The translations under genes and the position numbers were made by a program. This document shows, in pieces, positions 35,637 to 43,928 of a stretch of DNA of 64,000 bases. The notes beneath the pieces are model-generated. The model was not told the origin of the DNA. It worked only from the letters and a program-made list of their open reading frames with translations, and did no database searches. This DNA comes from Chimaeribacter arupi (GTDB lineage: Bacteria; Pseudomonadota; Gammaproteobacteria; Enterobacterales; Enterobacteriaceae): positions 248,001 through 312,000 of the forward strand of contig NZ_PJZI01000001.1 in the NCBI RefSeq assembly GCF_002858805.1. Reading direction: 5' to 3'. Every line of letters begins with the position of its first letter. Position 1 is the stretch's first letter.

Positions 35637-36662
35637 GTGAACAGAAGTAAGGGTGCGGGGCGCGCAACCATCAGCGATGTCGCCAGAGCGGCAAATACCG
35701 GTAAGACCAGCGTGTCGCGTTATCTTAACGGCGAACAGAACCTGCTCTCCGATGACCTGAAACAGCGCATCGAGACGGCAATTCATTCACTCAATTACCG
35801 GCCGAGCCAGATGGCGCGCAGCCTGAAAGGCGGCCAGACCCGGCTTATCGGCCTGATCATTGCTGACATTACCAACCCCTACTCCGTTGACGTGATGCGC
35901 GGGGTCGAAGCCGCCTGCCGCCGTCAGGGCTTTACCCTGCTGGTGTGTAACACCAACAATGAGATCAACCAGGAGCAGCACTACCTGCAACTGCTGAGCA
36001 GCTATCAGGTAGAGGGCATTGTGGTGAACGCAGTGGGGATGCGTGAAGAGGCGCTGTCGATGCTGCAACAATCGCTGCTGCCGATGGTGCTGATTGACCG
36101 CAAAATCCCTGACTTCACCTGTGATGTGGTGGGGCTGAATAACCGCGAAGCGGCGACGCTCGCCACCCACCACCTGATCGATCAGGGCTTTGAGGCGATT
36201 CTGTTCCTGAGTGAGCCGGTAGGCACCGTGAATACGCGGCTGGAGCGGCTGGACGCTTACCGCGCCACCATGCAGGCCTACCCTGATTTACAGGCCCGGA
36301 GCGCGGAAGTGCTGCTGACGGACAGCGCGCAGCTCGATGCCGTGCTCAGCGATTTCAGCCGCAGCAACCGTGGCCGCCGCAAAGCGGTGCTCTCGGCAAA
36401 TGGTGCACTGACGTTACATATAGCCCGCGCTATGCGCCGCCTCGGCATCCGCTGGGGCAGTGACATCGGCCTGCTGGGCTTTGATGAGCTGGAGTGGGCA
36501 GAGCTGGCGGGCGTCGGCATCACGACGTTCAAACAACCGACGTATGAAATGGGTTACGCTGCGCTTGAGCAGGTAGTGAAGCGCATCCAGGGCTGCCAGG
36601 ACGACCCGTGCGAACAGGCGTTTTCCGGCGAACTGATTGTGCGGGGGTCGACGTCGCTGTGA
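35637..36662 (+). CDS. ptxS: LacI-family regulator PtxS-like (2-ketogluconate)
   Basis: A 341-residue LacI-family repressor: helix-turn-helix at residues 10-35 (TISDVARAANTGKTSVSRYLNG), hinge MARSLKGGQTRLIG, then the effector domain (GLIIADITNPYSVDVMRGV). The start is GTG, chosen because AGGAGG stands 7 nt upstream. It lies in line with kguE, kguK, kguT and a 2-ketoaldonate reductase gene, the same set that PtxS governs in Pseudomonas, and a PtxS-like palindrome lies before kguE. Two small regulator genes now sit between it and its presumed target. Confidence 0.82.
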   Translation: MNRSKGAGRATISDVARAANTGKTSVSRYLNGEQNLLSDDLKQRIETAIHSLNYRPSQMARSLKGGQTRLIGLIIADITNPYSVDVMRGVEAACRRQGFTLLVCNTNNEINQEQHYLQLLSSYQVEGIVVNAVGMREEALSMLQQSLLPMVLIDRKIPDFTCDVVGLNNREAATLATHHLIDQGFEAILFLSEPVGTVNTRLERLDAYRATMQAYPDLQARSAEVLLTDSAQLDAVLSDFSRSNRGRRKAVLSANGALTLHIARAMRRLGIRWGSDIGLLGFDELEWAELAGVGITTFKQPTYEMGYAALEQVVKRIQGCQDDPCEQAFSGELIVRGSTSL

Positions 36663-36665
36663 GGC

Positions 36666-36911
36666 TCAGGGCTTCGGCATAGGGTTCATCACTGCGCCCA
36701 GCACATCGGCTGGGTTAAGCGAAAGCAAATGGGCCAAATGCGCAAATTCGATCACGTCTAACCGTCTTTCGCCATTTTCCACTTTCGCGATAAAGGATTG
36801 CGGGCGCTTTAATGCTGACGCCAGTTGCTGCTGGGTCAGCCCTTTCTCACGCCTTGCCGTGCGTAACAGGCTGATGAGCCGTTGGTATTCTTCCGCATAA
36901 ATAGATGACAT
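36666..36911 (-). CDS. Small XRE-family regulator
   Basis: An 81-residue protein that is essentially one Cro/C1 helix-turn-helix (LRTARREKGLTQQQLASALK, then QSFIAKVENGERRLDVIEF). It ends 3 nt from the ptxS stop (convergent) and starts divergently from the Nlp-like gene, with two direct operator-like repeats between the two. No toxin gene partners it. It may autoregulate the pair. Confidence 0.82.
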   Translation of the reverse strand: MSSIYAEEYQRLISLLRTARREKGLTQQQLASALKRPQSFIAKVENGERRLDVIEFAHLAHLLSLNPADVLGAVMNPMPKP

Positions 36912-36927
36912 GCCTGACGCCTCGCTT

Positions 36928-36946
36928 TTATCCCAAAATCGAATAT
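36928..36946. promoter_or_regulatory. Operator-like repeat 1, XRE/Nlp divergent promoter
   Basis: TTATCCCAAAATCGAATAT: half-site TATCC, 7-nt spacer, degenerate GAATA. Confidence 0.55.
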
Positions 36947-36961
36947 CAGCTATTTACGCGG

Positions 36962-36980
36962 TTATCCCAAAACCGGATAA
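36962..36980. promoter_or_regulatory. Operator-like repeat 2, XRE/Nlp divergent promoter
   Basis: TTATCCCAAAACCGGATAA: perfect TTATCC / GGATAA inverted halves, and a direct repeat of the element 34 bp upstream. It recalls the HipB operator TATCC-N8-GGATA but with a 7-nt spacer. Confidence 0.6.
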
Positions 36981-37012
36981 TTCGTCAATCTGATCTGGCA
37001 AAGGAAATGCAC

Positions 37013-37267
37013 ATGGAACCTCAGGACTGGCACTCAGCCGACATCATCGCCGCATTGAAAAAACGCGGCACCAATCTCTCCGCCCTTTCCCGCCAGGCCG
37101 GGCTGGCGCGGTCTACCCTGTCCAACACACTGGTACGCCCGTGGCCGAAAGGCGAATGGCTGATAGCCGAAGCGCTGGAAGTTCACCCGGCGGTGATCTG
37201 GCCCAGCCGTTATCAGGGTGAACAGGCATTGCGCCGACCGAGAAACCCTGCAAAGCCTTCTCTCTGA
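37013..37267 (+). CDS. Nlp/SfsB-type (Ner-like) DNA-binding protein
   Basis: An 84-residue Ner-like helix-turn-helix protein (DWHSADIIAALKKRGTNLSALSRQAGL and STLSNTLVRPWPKGEWLIAEAL, ending VIWPSRY). It strongly resembles E. coli SfsB/Nlp, which stimulates maltose gene expression, and phage Mu Ner. AAAGGA stands 7 nt before the ATG at 37013; an open frame extends upstream but has no better site. It is divergent from the XRE gene and precedes kguE. Confidence 0.82.
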   Translation: MEPQDWHSADIIAALKKRGTNLSALSRQAGLARSTLSNTLVRPWPKGEWLIAEALEVHPAVIWPSRYQGEQALRRPRNPAKPSL

Positions 37268-37319
37268 TTCAACGAACTCTGTGACGGCGATCGTAAATCA
37301 GCATTTCCCCGCTTTTCAG

Positions 37320-37333
37320 TGGAACCGGTTCCA
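37320..37333 (+). promoter_or_regulatory. PtxS-type operator upstream of kguE
   Basis: TGGAACCGGTTCCA is a perfect 14-bp palindrome differing by one symmetrical pair from the Pseudomonas PtxS site TGAAACCGGTTTCA. It lies 94 bp before kguE. Confidence 0.8.
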
Positions 37334-37426
37334 TCTAACGTGTGATTAACATCAACGGCCGGTTTTTGAACGTTCACCGTTCATCAGGGTTGAGTGCGGC
37401 GGACATTCCGCCAATGAGGAACAGAG

Positions 37427-38179
37427 ATGACCAGAGAAATTGTTGTAGTAACCGCCGCTTACGGCAGCGATCGCGTGCGTGAGCTGGGCGGCCAGGCGGC
37501 GCTGTTGCCGGTGATTGCCAAAGCCGGGGCCGACAGCGTGGAGATCCGCCGCGAATTGTTTGACACCCTGTCGCTGACGGAACTGCCGGCATTAGGCGAC
37601 ACCATCGCCCATCACCAGCTGGGGTGTGTTTACTCCGTGCCGGAGGCGCTGTTCCGCGAGGATGGCGCATTGCATACCGGGCTGGAGGGCTTCTTTCTGG
37701 AAGCACAGCAACTGGGCGCGCGGGTGATGAAACTCTCGCTGGGCCACTACCGCCCCGGCACCAATCTGTCGGTGCTGAAAAAGGTATTGGACGCCCAGCC
37801 GGTGCGGCTGGTGGTGGAAAATGACCAGACGCCGGACTGCGGCATCCTGCTGCCGATGAGCGCCTTTTTGCGCGCCGCGTCAGACGCCGGCCTGCCGCTG
37901 GGCATGACGTTTGATATGGGCAACTGGCACTGGGTCGGGCAGGCGCCGCACTGCGCGGCGGACACGCTGGCCGATCACGTGACCTATGTGCACGTCAAAG
38001 CCGCCACACGCCACGCCGGAAAATGGCAAGCGGTGGCGCTGGACAACAGCGACGGCCAGTGGCGCGAGCTGCTGAACCGCCTGCCGATGGACGCCCCCCG
38101 CGGCATTGAATTCCCCCTGGAGGGCGACGACCTGATTGCCGTTACCCGCCATTATGTTGACCTGCTTCGCGCGGAGTGA
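37427..38179 (+). CDS. kguE: KguE-like sugar phosphate isomerase/epimerase (TIM barrel)
   Basis: A 250-residue AP-endonuclease-2-like TIM-barrel protein. Acidic metal-site residues appear in GADSVEIRREL, RLVVENDQ, MTFDMGNWHW and GIEFPLEGDD. In Pseudomonas kguE is the first gene of the 2-ketogluconate operon and its exact reaction is not well defined. The ATG follows GAGGAACAG. The stop overlaps the kguK start region, so the two genes are translationally coupled. Confidence 0.78.
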   Translation: MTREIVVVTAAYGSDRVRELGGQAALLPVIAKAGADSVEIRRELFDTLSLTELPALGDTIAHHQLGCVYSVPEALFREDGALHTGLEGFFLEAQQLGARVMKLSLGHYRPGTNLSVLKKVLDAQPVRLVVENDQTPDCGILLPMSAFLRAASDAGLPLGMTFDMGNWHWVGQAPHCAADTLADHVTYVHVKAATRHAGKWQAVALDNSDGQWRELLNRLPMDAPRGIEFPLEGDDLIAVTRHYVDLLRAE

Positions 38180-38181
38180 TG

Positions 38182-39138
38182 ATGACGACTGAAAATAATG
38201 CAATGACCCCGCTGGACGCAGTGACCTTTGGTGAAGCGATGGCGATGTTCGTCGCTGACCAGCCCGGCGATCTGGCCGGGGCCGAACACTTCACCAAACG
38301 GATTGCCGGCGCAGAACTGAACGTGGCGATTGGCCTGGCCCGCCTCGGGCTGAACGTCGGCTGGGCCAGCCGGGTCGGTAATGATTCGTTTGGCCGCTAT
38401 ACCCTGCAACAACTGGAAAAAGAGCGGGTCAACAGCGCGCAGGTCACGGTGGATGCGCGCTACCCCACCGGTTTCCAGTTAAAAGACAAACGTTTGGATG
38501 GCACCGATCCCACCGTGGAGTATTTCCGCAAAGGGTCGGCAGCCAGCCACCTCTCGCCGGAAGATTTTAACGCCGATTACTTCGGCGCGGCGCGCCACCT
38601 GCATTTGAGCGGCGTGGCGGCGGCCCTGTCCCAAAGCTCGCTGGCACTGGCGCGCCATGCGGCCAAAGAGATGCGCCGGATGGGTAAAACGATTTCCTTC
38701 GACCCCAACCTGCGGCCGGTGCTGTGGCCCAGCGAGGCGGCAATGGTGGAAGCACTGAATGAGCTGGCTTTCCAGGCAGACTGGGTATTGCCGGGGCTGA
38801 AAGAGGGCCAGATCCTGACCGGTAAACAGACCCCGGAAGAGATCGCTGATTTTTACCTGTCCCGTGGGGTAAAAGCCGTGGTAATTAAACTGGGGGCTGA
38901 CGGTGCCTGGTTTAAAAGTGCCGACGGCGAACAGGCCACTGTTCCGGCCTGTCGTGTAGAGAATGTCGTGGATACTGTGGGTGCCGGTGACGGCTTCGCG
39001 GTCGGGGTGATAAGCGCCCTGCTGGAGGGATTATCGCTGCACCAGGCCGTCGGGCGCGGCAATAAAATCGGCAGCCTGGCCGTGCAGGCCGTCGGGGACA
39101 GCGAAGGCCTGCCGACCCGCGCCGCCCTCGGTGAATAG
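38182..39138 (+). CDS. kguK: 2-keto(-3-deoxy)gluconate kinase KguK/KdgK-like
   Basis: A 318-residue PfkB-family sugar kinase. It begins VTFGEAMAMFVADQPGDLAGAEHFTKRIAGAELNV-like (split here: VTFGEAMAMF, then AGAELNVAIGLARLG) and ends with the ATP/anion-hole signature DTVGAGDGFAVG, whose Asp is catalytic. Adjacent in-frame start codons occur (GTG 38176, ATG 38179, ATG 38182); GGAG is best spaced for the last. Given kguE and kguT around it, 2-ketogluconate is the likely substrate; 2-keto-3-deoxygluconate is the alternative. Confidence 0.85.
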   Translation: MTTENNAMTPLDAVTFGEAMAMFVADQPGDLAGAEHFTKRIAGAELNVAIGLARLGLNVGWASRVGNDSFGRYTLQQLEKERVNSAQVTVDARYPTGFQLKDKRLDGTDPTVEYFRKGSAASHLSPEDFNADYFGAARHLHLSGVAAALSQSSLALARHAAKEMRRMGKTISFDPNLRPVLWPSEAAMVEALNELAFQADWVLPGLKEGQILTGKQTPEEIADFYLSRGVKAVVIKLGADGAWFKSADGEQATVPACRVENVVDTVGAGDGFAVGVISALLEGLSLHQAVGRGNKIGSLAVQAVGDSEGLPTRAALGE

Positions 39139-39263
39139 CCGCGTGATGCATCCGGTACGGGAGTTCGCCCGATAACAGAACACATACCCTATTTACTCAG
39201 CATCGCAGCCTCTGCCCTACACAGACGTGCGCTGAGTGCGTTGACCTGACAAAGGACCAGAAC

Positions 39264-40532
39264 ATGAACGAAGCCAAAATAGCCACCAAACGCTGGTGGT
39301 ACATCATGCCGATCGTGTTTATTACTTACAGCCTGGCGTACCTCGATCGCGCTAACTTCAGCTTTGCCTCGGCCGCCGGCATTAACGAGGATCTTGGCGT
39401 CACCAAGGGCATCTCCTCCCTGTTAGGGGCGCTGTTCTTCCTCGGCTATTTCTTCTTCCAGATCCCCGGCGCGATTTATGCCGAACGCCGCAGCGTGAAA
39501 AAGCTGATCTTCTGGTCATTGATCGTCTGGGGCGGCTGCGCCTCGCTGACCGGGGTGGTGAGCAATATCCCGATGCTGGCGGCCATCCGCTTCGTGCTGG
39601 GTGTGGTGGAAGCGGCAGTGATGCCGGCGATGCTGATCTACATCAGTAACTGGTTCACCAAGTCCGAGCGCTCACGTGCCAATACCTTCCTGATCCTTGG
39701 TAACCCGGTTACGGTGCTGTGGATGTCCGTGGTGTCCGGTTATTTGATCCACGCATTCGGCTGGCGCGAAATGTTCATCATCGAGGGCATCCCGGCGGTG
39801 ATCTGGGCTTTCTGCTGGTGGGTGCTGGTAAAAGACAAACCGTCACAGGCCACCTGGCTGAGTGCGGAAGAGAAAGCGGCGCTGGAAGCGCAATTGCAGA
39901 AAGAGCAGGAAGGCATCAAAGCGGTACGTAACTACGGCGAGGCGTTCCGTTCCCGCAATGTGATCCTGCTCTGTATGCAGTATTTCGCCTGGAGCATCGG
40001 CGTGTATGGGTTTGTGCTGTGGCTGCCGTCTATCCTGCGCAGCGGCATGGAGATGGGCATGGTGGAAGCGGGCTGGCTCTCTGCCGGGCCGTACCTCGCC
40101 GCCACCGTGGCGATGATCGTGGTTTCCTGGCTCTCTGACAAAATGCAGAACCGTAAGCTGTTCGTCTGGCCGCTGCTGCTGATTGGCGCGCTGGCATTCC
40201 TCGGCTCTTATCTGGTGGGGGCAAACCACTTCTGGGTGTCGTATGGCCTGCTGGTGGTGGCCGGTGCGGCGATGTATGCGCCTTATGGCCCGTTCTTCGC
40301 CATTATCCCGGAGATGCTGCCGCGTAACGTGGCGGGCGGCGCGATGGCGCTGATCAACAGTATGGGCGCGCTCGGCTCCTTCTTCGGCTCCTGGTTCGTC
40401 GGCTACCTGAACGGGGCCACGGGCACCCCGGCGGCGTCTTACATGTTTATGGCTATCGCGTTGCTGGCGTCAGTGCTGCTGACGCTGGTGGTCAAACCGG
40501 CCCCCAGGCAACCCCACGCCCAGGCAGCCTGA
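39264..40532 (+). CDS. kguT: 2-ketogluconate MFS transporter KguT-like
   Basis: A 422-residue transporter of the ACS family (SLAYLDRANFSFASA in helix 1) with about twelve membrane spans. AAGGA lies 7 nt before the ATG. It follows kguK after 125 nt, in the order kguE-kguK-kguT seen in Pseudomonas, so 2-ketogluconate is the probable substrate. A long inverted repeat separates it from ghrB. Confidence 0.85.
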   Translation: MNEAKIATKRWWYIMPIVFITYSLAYLDRANFSFASAAGINEDLGVTKGISSLLGALFFLGYFFFQIPGAIYAERRSVKKLIFWSLIVWGGCASLTGVVSNIPMLAAIRFVLGVVEAAVMPAMLIYISNWFTKSERSRANTFLILGNPVTVLWMSVVSGYLIHAFGWREMFIIEGIPAVIWAFCWWVLVKDKPSQATWLSAEEKAALEAQLQKEQEGIKAVRNYGEAFRSRNVILLCMQYFAWSIGVYGFVLWLPSILRSGMEMGMVEAGWLSAGPYLAATVAMIVVSWLSDKMQNRKLFVWPLLLIGALAFLGSYLVGANHFWVSYGLLVVAGAAMYAPYGPFFAIIPEMLPRNVAGGAMALINSMGALGSFFGSWFVGYLNGATGTPAASYMFMAIALLASVLLTLVVKPAPRQPHAQAA

Positions 40533-40547
40533 TTGACGCAATTTGTT

Positions 40548-40597
40548 AACCTCCGCGCAACATTGTGGCAAACGCCCAATCGTGCCGCGCGGAGGTT
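40548..40597 (+). repeat. Inverted repeat between kguT and ghrB
   Basis: AACCTCCGCGC (40548-40558) and GCGCGGAGGTT (40587-40597) are perfect 11-bp arms around a 28-nt spacer. It could fold as a long-loop hairpin in the kguT-ghrB transcript or hold a regulator. Confidence 0.7.
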
Positions 40598-40648
40598 GTG
40601 CTATTTTGAATAATCCCTTCTACAACAACCCATTTCCCGGAGTGTGCA

Positions 40649-41626
40649 ATGAAGCCATCCATCGTCCTGTATAAAAAACTTCCTGCCGATCTGCGCCAGC
40701 GCCTTGACCAGCATTTCAACGTCATTGAATTCAACGGAATGAACAGCACCACCCGCCCCCAGATCCTGGATGCCCTGCAACAGGCGGAGGGGCTGATTGG
40801 CTCAAACGGTAAAGTAGACAAAGAGCTGCTGGATCATGCCCCGCGCCTGCGCGGCGTCTCCACCATCTCGGTGGGCTTCGATAATTTCGATGTGGAAGAA
40901 CTGACCCGCCGTGGTATTCCGCTGATGCACACCCCTACCGTGCTGACCGATACCGTGGCCGACACCATGATGACCCTGGTGCTGGCGACAGCCCGCCGGG
41001 CGGTAGAGTCGGCGGAGCGCGTCAAAGCCGGTGAGTGGAACGGCAGCATCGGCGCGGACTGGTTCGGCGTGGACGTGCACCATAAAACCATGGGTATTCT
41101 GGGCATGGGCCGCATCGGCCTGGCGCTGGCAAAACGCGCCCACCTCGGCTTTGATATGCCCATCCTCTACACCGCCCGCCGCCAGCACGCCGAGGCGGAA
41201 AACAGCTTCAATGCGCGCCGCTGTGATCTCGATACGCTGCTGTCTGAGTCCGATTTCCTTTGCATCAGCCTGCCGCACACGAATGAAACCTTCCATATGA
41301 TCAGCCGTGAACAGCTGGCGAAGATGAAATCCAGCGCTATTCTGGTCAACGCCGGCCGTGGCCCGGTGGTGGATGAAGAGGCGCTGATTGAGGCGTTGCA
41401 ACAGGGCGTGATCCACGCGGCCGGGCTGGACGTGTTCGAGCAGGAGCCGCTGCCGAAAGACTCGCCGCTGCTGAAAATGCCGAACGTGGTGGCGTTGCCG
41501 CACATCGGCTCTGCCACCCATGAAACCCGCTACGGCATGGCGGCCTGCGCAGTGGATAACCTGATCGCCGCGCTGACCGGTGAAGTCAAAGAGTTCTGCG
41601 TGAACCCGGAAGTGCTGAAGAAGTAA
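40649..41626 (+). CDS. ghrB: 2-ketoaldonate/glyoxylate reductase GhrB
   Basis: A 325-residue NADPH-dependent 2-hydroxyacid dehydrogenase. The Rossmann motif [16 protein letters not shown], the substrate-binding [11 protein letters not shown], and the catalytic Arg ([10 protein letters not shown]), Glu (DVFEQEP) and His ([11 protein letters not shown]) are all present. It matches E. coli GhrB (TkrA), which reduces 2-ketogluconate, 2-keto-L-gulonate, glyoxylate and hydroxypyruvate. GGAG lies 6 nt before the ATG. In E. coli it follows yiaD; here the raf and kgu clusters lie between, and it takes the kguD place of the kgu operon. Confidence 0.93.
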   Translation: MKPSIVLYKKLPADLRQRLDQHFNVIEFNGMNSTTRPQILDALQQAEGLIGSNGKVDKELLDHAPRLRGVSTISVGFDNFDVEELTRRGIPLMHTPTVLTDTVADTMMTLVLATARRAVESAERVKAGEWNGSIGADWFGVDVHHKTMGILGMGRIGLALAKRAHLGFDMPILYTARRQHAEAENSFNARRCDLDTLLSESDFLCISLPHTNETFHMISREQLAKMKSSAILVNAGRGPVVDEEALIEALQQGVIHAAGLDVFEQEPLPKDSPLLKMPNVVALPHIGSATHETRYGMAACAVDNLIAALTGEVKEFCVNPEVLKK

Positions 41627-41644
41627 GCGGCTGAAAAAGTCACT

Positions 41645-41688
41645 CCTCCTCCCGCCTCCTCCACCGCGCCCCCATGCCGGGGAGGAGG
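41645..41688 (+). promoter_or_regulatory. Candidate MalT boxes upstream of malS
   Basis: A direct GGGGAGGAGG (41679-41688) matches the MalT box GGGGAKGAGG exactly; two inverted near-matches (CGGGAGGAGG at 41645-41654 and GTGGAGGAGG at 41655-41664, minus strand) lie beside it. The same bases form a 10-bp inverted repeat that could instead be the ghrB terminator. Confidence 0.5.
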
Positions 41689-41757
41689 CGGATTTCTATA
41701 CAACCCGCACACTGTCATGGCTCTCTCCGACCCCGTTAACCAGGAAGATGGATCGCC

Positions 41758-43818
41758 ATGAAATTTCTCGCCTTTGCTGCCCTGTTTCCGCTCTCTGCGC
41801 TCGCCCAGTGGAGCCTGCCCGCCTTTCCCCCGCTCACTGAGCAGCCGCCCGGCCTGTTTACCGGCAGCGCCGCGCTGAAGAAAGGGCAACAGCCGTTACA
41901 GTTCACCCATGACGAGCAGTGCTGGCAGCCCGCCGGTGCCGTGCGCCTTAACCAGACGCTCTCTCTGCAACCCTGCGGCACTACCCCAGCGCCCGCCTGG
42001 CGGCGCTTTCGTGACGGGCAGTATCAGGTGCAGGTGGATACACGCAGCGGCACGCCGACCCTGCGGCTGACAATAAAAGAGAGCGAAAGCCCGGCTGCGG
42101 CGCCGGTTGCCGTTTGCCCGCGCTGGGACGGCAAACCGCTGACGGTCGCGGCCGGCCCGCTGTTCCGGGAAGGCGAAACAGTGCGCGACGCCTATTCCGG
42201 CCAGATGACACAGGTCAAAGACGGGCAGATTACCCTGCAACCGGCTCCCGGCAGCGGCGGCCTGCTGTTGCTGGAGGCGGCCGACAGCCCGGCCGCTGCG
42301 CCGTTTAACTGGCATAACGCCACGGTCTATTTTGTGCTGACCGATCGTTTCGCCAACGGCAACCCGGATAACGATCACAGCTATGGCCGCCTCCCGGACG
42401 GGAAGCAGGAGATCGGCACCTTCCACGGCGGCGATCTGGCCGGGCTGACGCAAAAACTCGACTATCTGCAACAGCTCGGCATCAACGCGCTCTGGATCAG
42501 CTCGCCGCTGGAGCAGATCCACGGCTGGGTCGGCGGCGGCACCAAAGGGGATTTCCCGCACTATGCCTACCACGGTTACTACATGCTCGACTGGACGCGG
42601 CTCGATGCCAACATGGGCAACGAAAATGACCTGAAACGGCTGGTGGATGAGGCGCACCGGCGCGGCATCCGCATTCTGTTTGATGTGGTGGTGAACCACA
42701 CCGGTTACGCCACGCTGGCTGATATGCAACAGTTCGGCTTCGGCACGCTCTACCTGAAGGATGCAGAGCGGGAAAGGCTGCTGGGCAAAAACTGGACGGA
42801 CTGGACGCCCGGCACCGGCCAGACCTGGCACAGTTTCAATGATTACATCAATTTCGGCGACAAAGCGGGCTGGGCAAGCTGGTGGGGTAAAAACTGGATC
42901 CGCACGGACATCGGTGATTATGACGCACCAGGCTACGACGACCAGACCATGTCACTGGCGTTCCTGCCGGACATTAAAACCGGGTCCGCCACTGCCGCCG
43001 GGCTGCCGGTGTTCTACCGGCATAAACCGGATACCGCTGCCCGTGAGATCCCTGGTGCGACAACGCGTGACTACCTGACCCACTGGCTGAACCAATGGGT
43101 GCGTGACTACGGCATTGACGGTTTCCGCGTCGATACCGCCAAACATGTGGACAAAGCCACACTGGCGCAGCTTAAGCAGCAGGCTGCCACTGCGCTGGCA
43201 GCGTGGAAAGCGGCGCACCCCCAACAGGCGCTGGATAACGCACCATTCTGGATGACCGGCGAAGCCTGGGGGCACGGCGTGCTGAAAAGTGACTATTATC
43301 AGCACGGTTTTGACGCAATGATTAATTTCGATTTCCAGGATCAGGCCGCGGGCGCGCTCGGCTGTTATGCACAGATCGGCCCTGTTTATCAGCAGATGGC
43401 GGAAAAATTGCAGGAGTTCAATGTACTGAGTTACCTCTCTTCCCACGATACCCGGCTGTTCTTTAATGAGGATGCAAAAGGCGACCTGCACGCGCAGCAA
43501 CGTGCCGCTGAATTGCTGTTACTGGCCCCCGGCGCAGTACAGATCTATTACGGCGATGAGAGCGGCCGCCCGTTTGGCGCAACCGGTTCTGACCCGATTC
43601 AGGGCACCCGTTCAGAGATGAACTGGGCGCAATTACAGGCGCCTGCACATGCGGCATTGCTGGCGCACTGGCAAAAAATCTCGCAGTTCCGGGCGCGGCA
43701 TCCGGCAGTGGGTGCCGGTCAGCAGCATATGCAGCCCGATCAGCGCTATTTCGCGTTCAGCCGCTCCCTGAACCGCGACCGGGTATTGGTGGTCTGGGCC
43801 GGGAACCCTGCGCCCTGA
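41758..43818 (+). CDS. malS: Periplasmic alpha-amylase MalS
   Basis: A 686-residue secreted alpha-amylase (GH13) that trims maltodextrins in the periplasm. It has a short signal peptide (MKFLAFAALFPLSALA), an N-terminal extra domain to about residue 185, then the catalytic barrel. Conserved regions are FDVVVNH, GFRVDTAKH (nucleophile Asp), MTGEAWGHG (acid/base Glu) and LSSHDTRLF. It matches E. coli MalS. Cysteines of the N-terminal part suit DsbA-dependent folding. Possible MalT boxes lie 70-110 nt upstream. Confidence 0.95.
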   Translation: MKFLAFAALFPLSALAQWSLPAFPPLTEQPPGLFTGSAALKKGQQPLQFTHDEQCWQPAGAVRLNQTLSLQPCGTTPAPAWRRFRDGQYQVQVDTRSGTPTLRLTIKESESPAAAPVAVCPRWDGKPLTVAAGPLFREGETVRDAYSGQMTQVKDGQITLQPAPGSGGLLLLEAADSPAAAPFNWHNATVYFVLTDRFANGNPDNDHSYGRLPDGKQEIGTFHGGDLAGLTQKLDYLQQLGINALWISSPLEQIHGWVGGGTKGDFPHYAYHGYYMLDWTRLDANMGNENDLKRLVDEAHRRGIRILFDVVVNHTGYATLADMQQFGFGTLYLKDAERERLLGKNWTDWTPGTGQTWHSFNDYINFGDKAGWASWWGKNWIRTDIGDYDAPGYDDQTMSLAFLPDIKTGSATAAGLPVFYRHKPDTAAREIPGATTRDYLTHWLNQWVRDYGIDGFRVDTAKHVDKATLAQLKQQAATALAAWKAAHPQQALDNAPFWMTGEAWGHGVLKSDYYQHGFDAMINFDFQDQAAGALGCYAQIGPVYQQMAEKLQEFNVLSYLSSHDTRLFFNEDAKGDLHAQQRAAELLLLAPGAVQIYYGDESGRPFGATGSDPIQGTRSEMNWAQLQAPAHAALLAHWQKISQFRARHPAVGAGQQHMQPDQRYFAFSRSLNRDRVLVVWAGNPAP

Positions 43819-43928
43819 ACCGGTGCCTGAAAAAGCCTGTTACCGTGGAAACCGGACACTGATTGCACCTGCCTCTCAGTAGCGTTAAGGTGAATCACCA
43901 CACACCGATAACAACTGATTAGCATTTT

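Noticed and set aside
36666-36911. A HipBA or other type II toxin-antitoxin module
   Set aside because: Only HipB-like operators and a small XRE protein are seen; there is no kinase or toxin gene. The neighbour is another DNA-binding protein.
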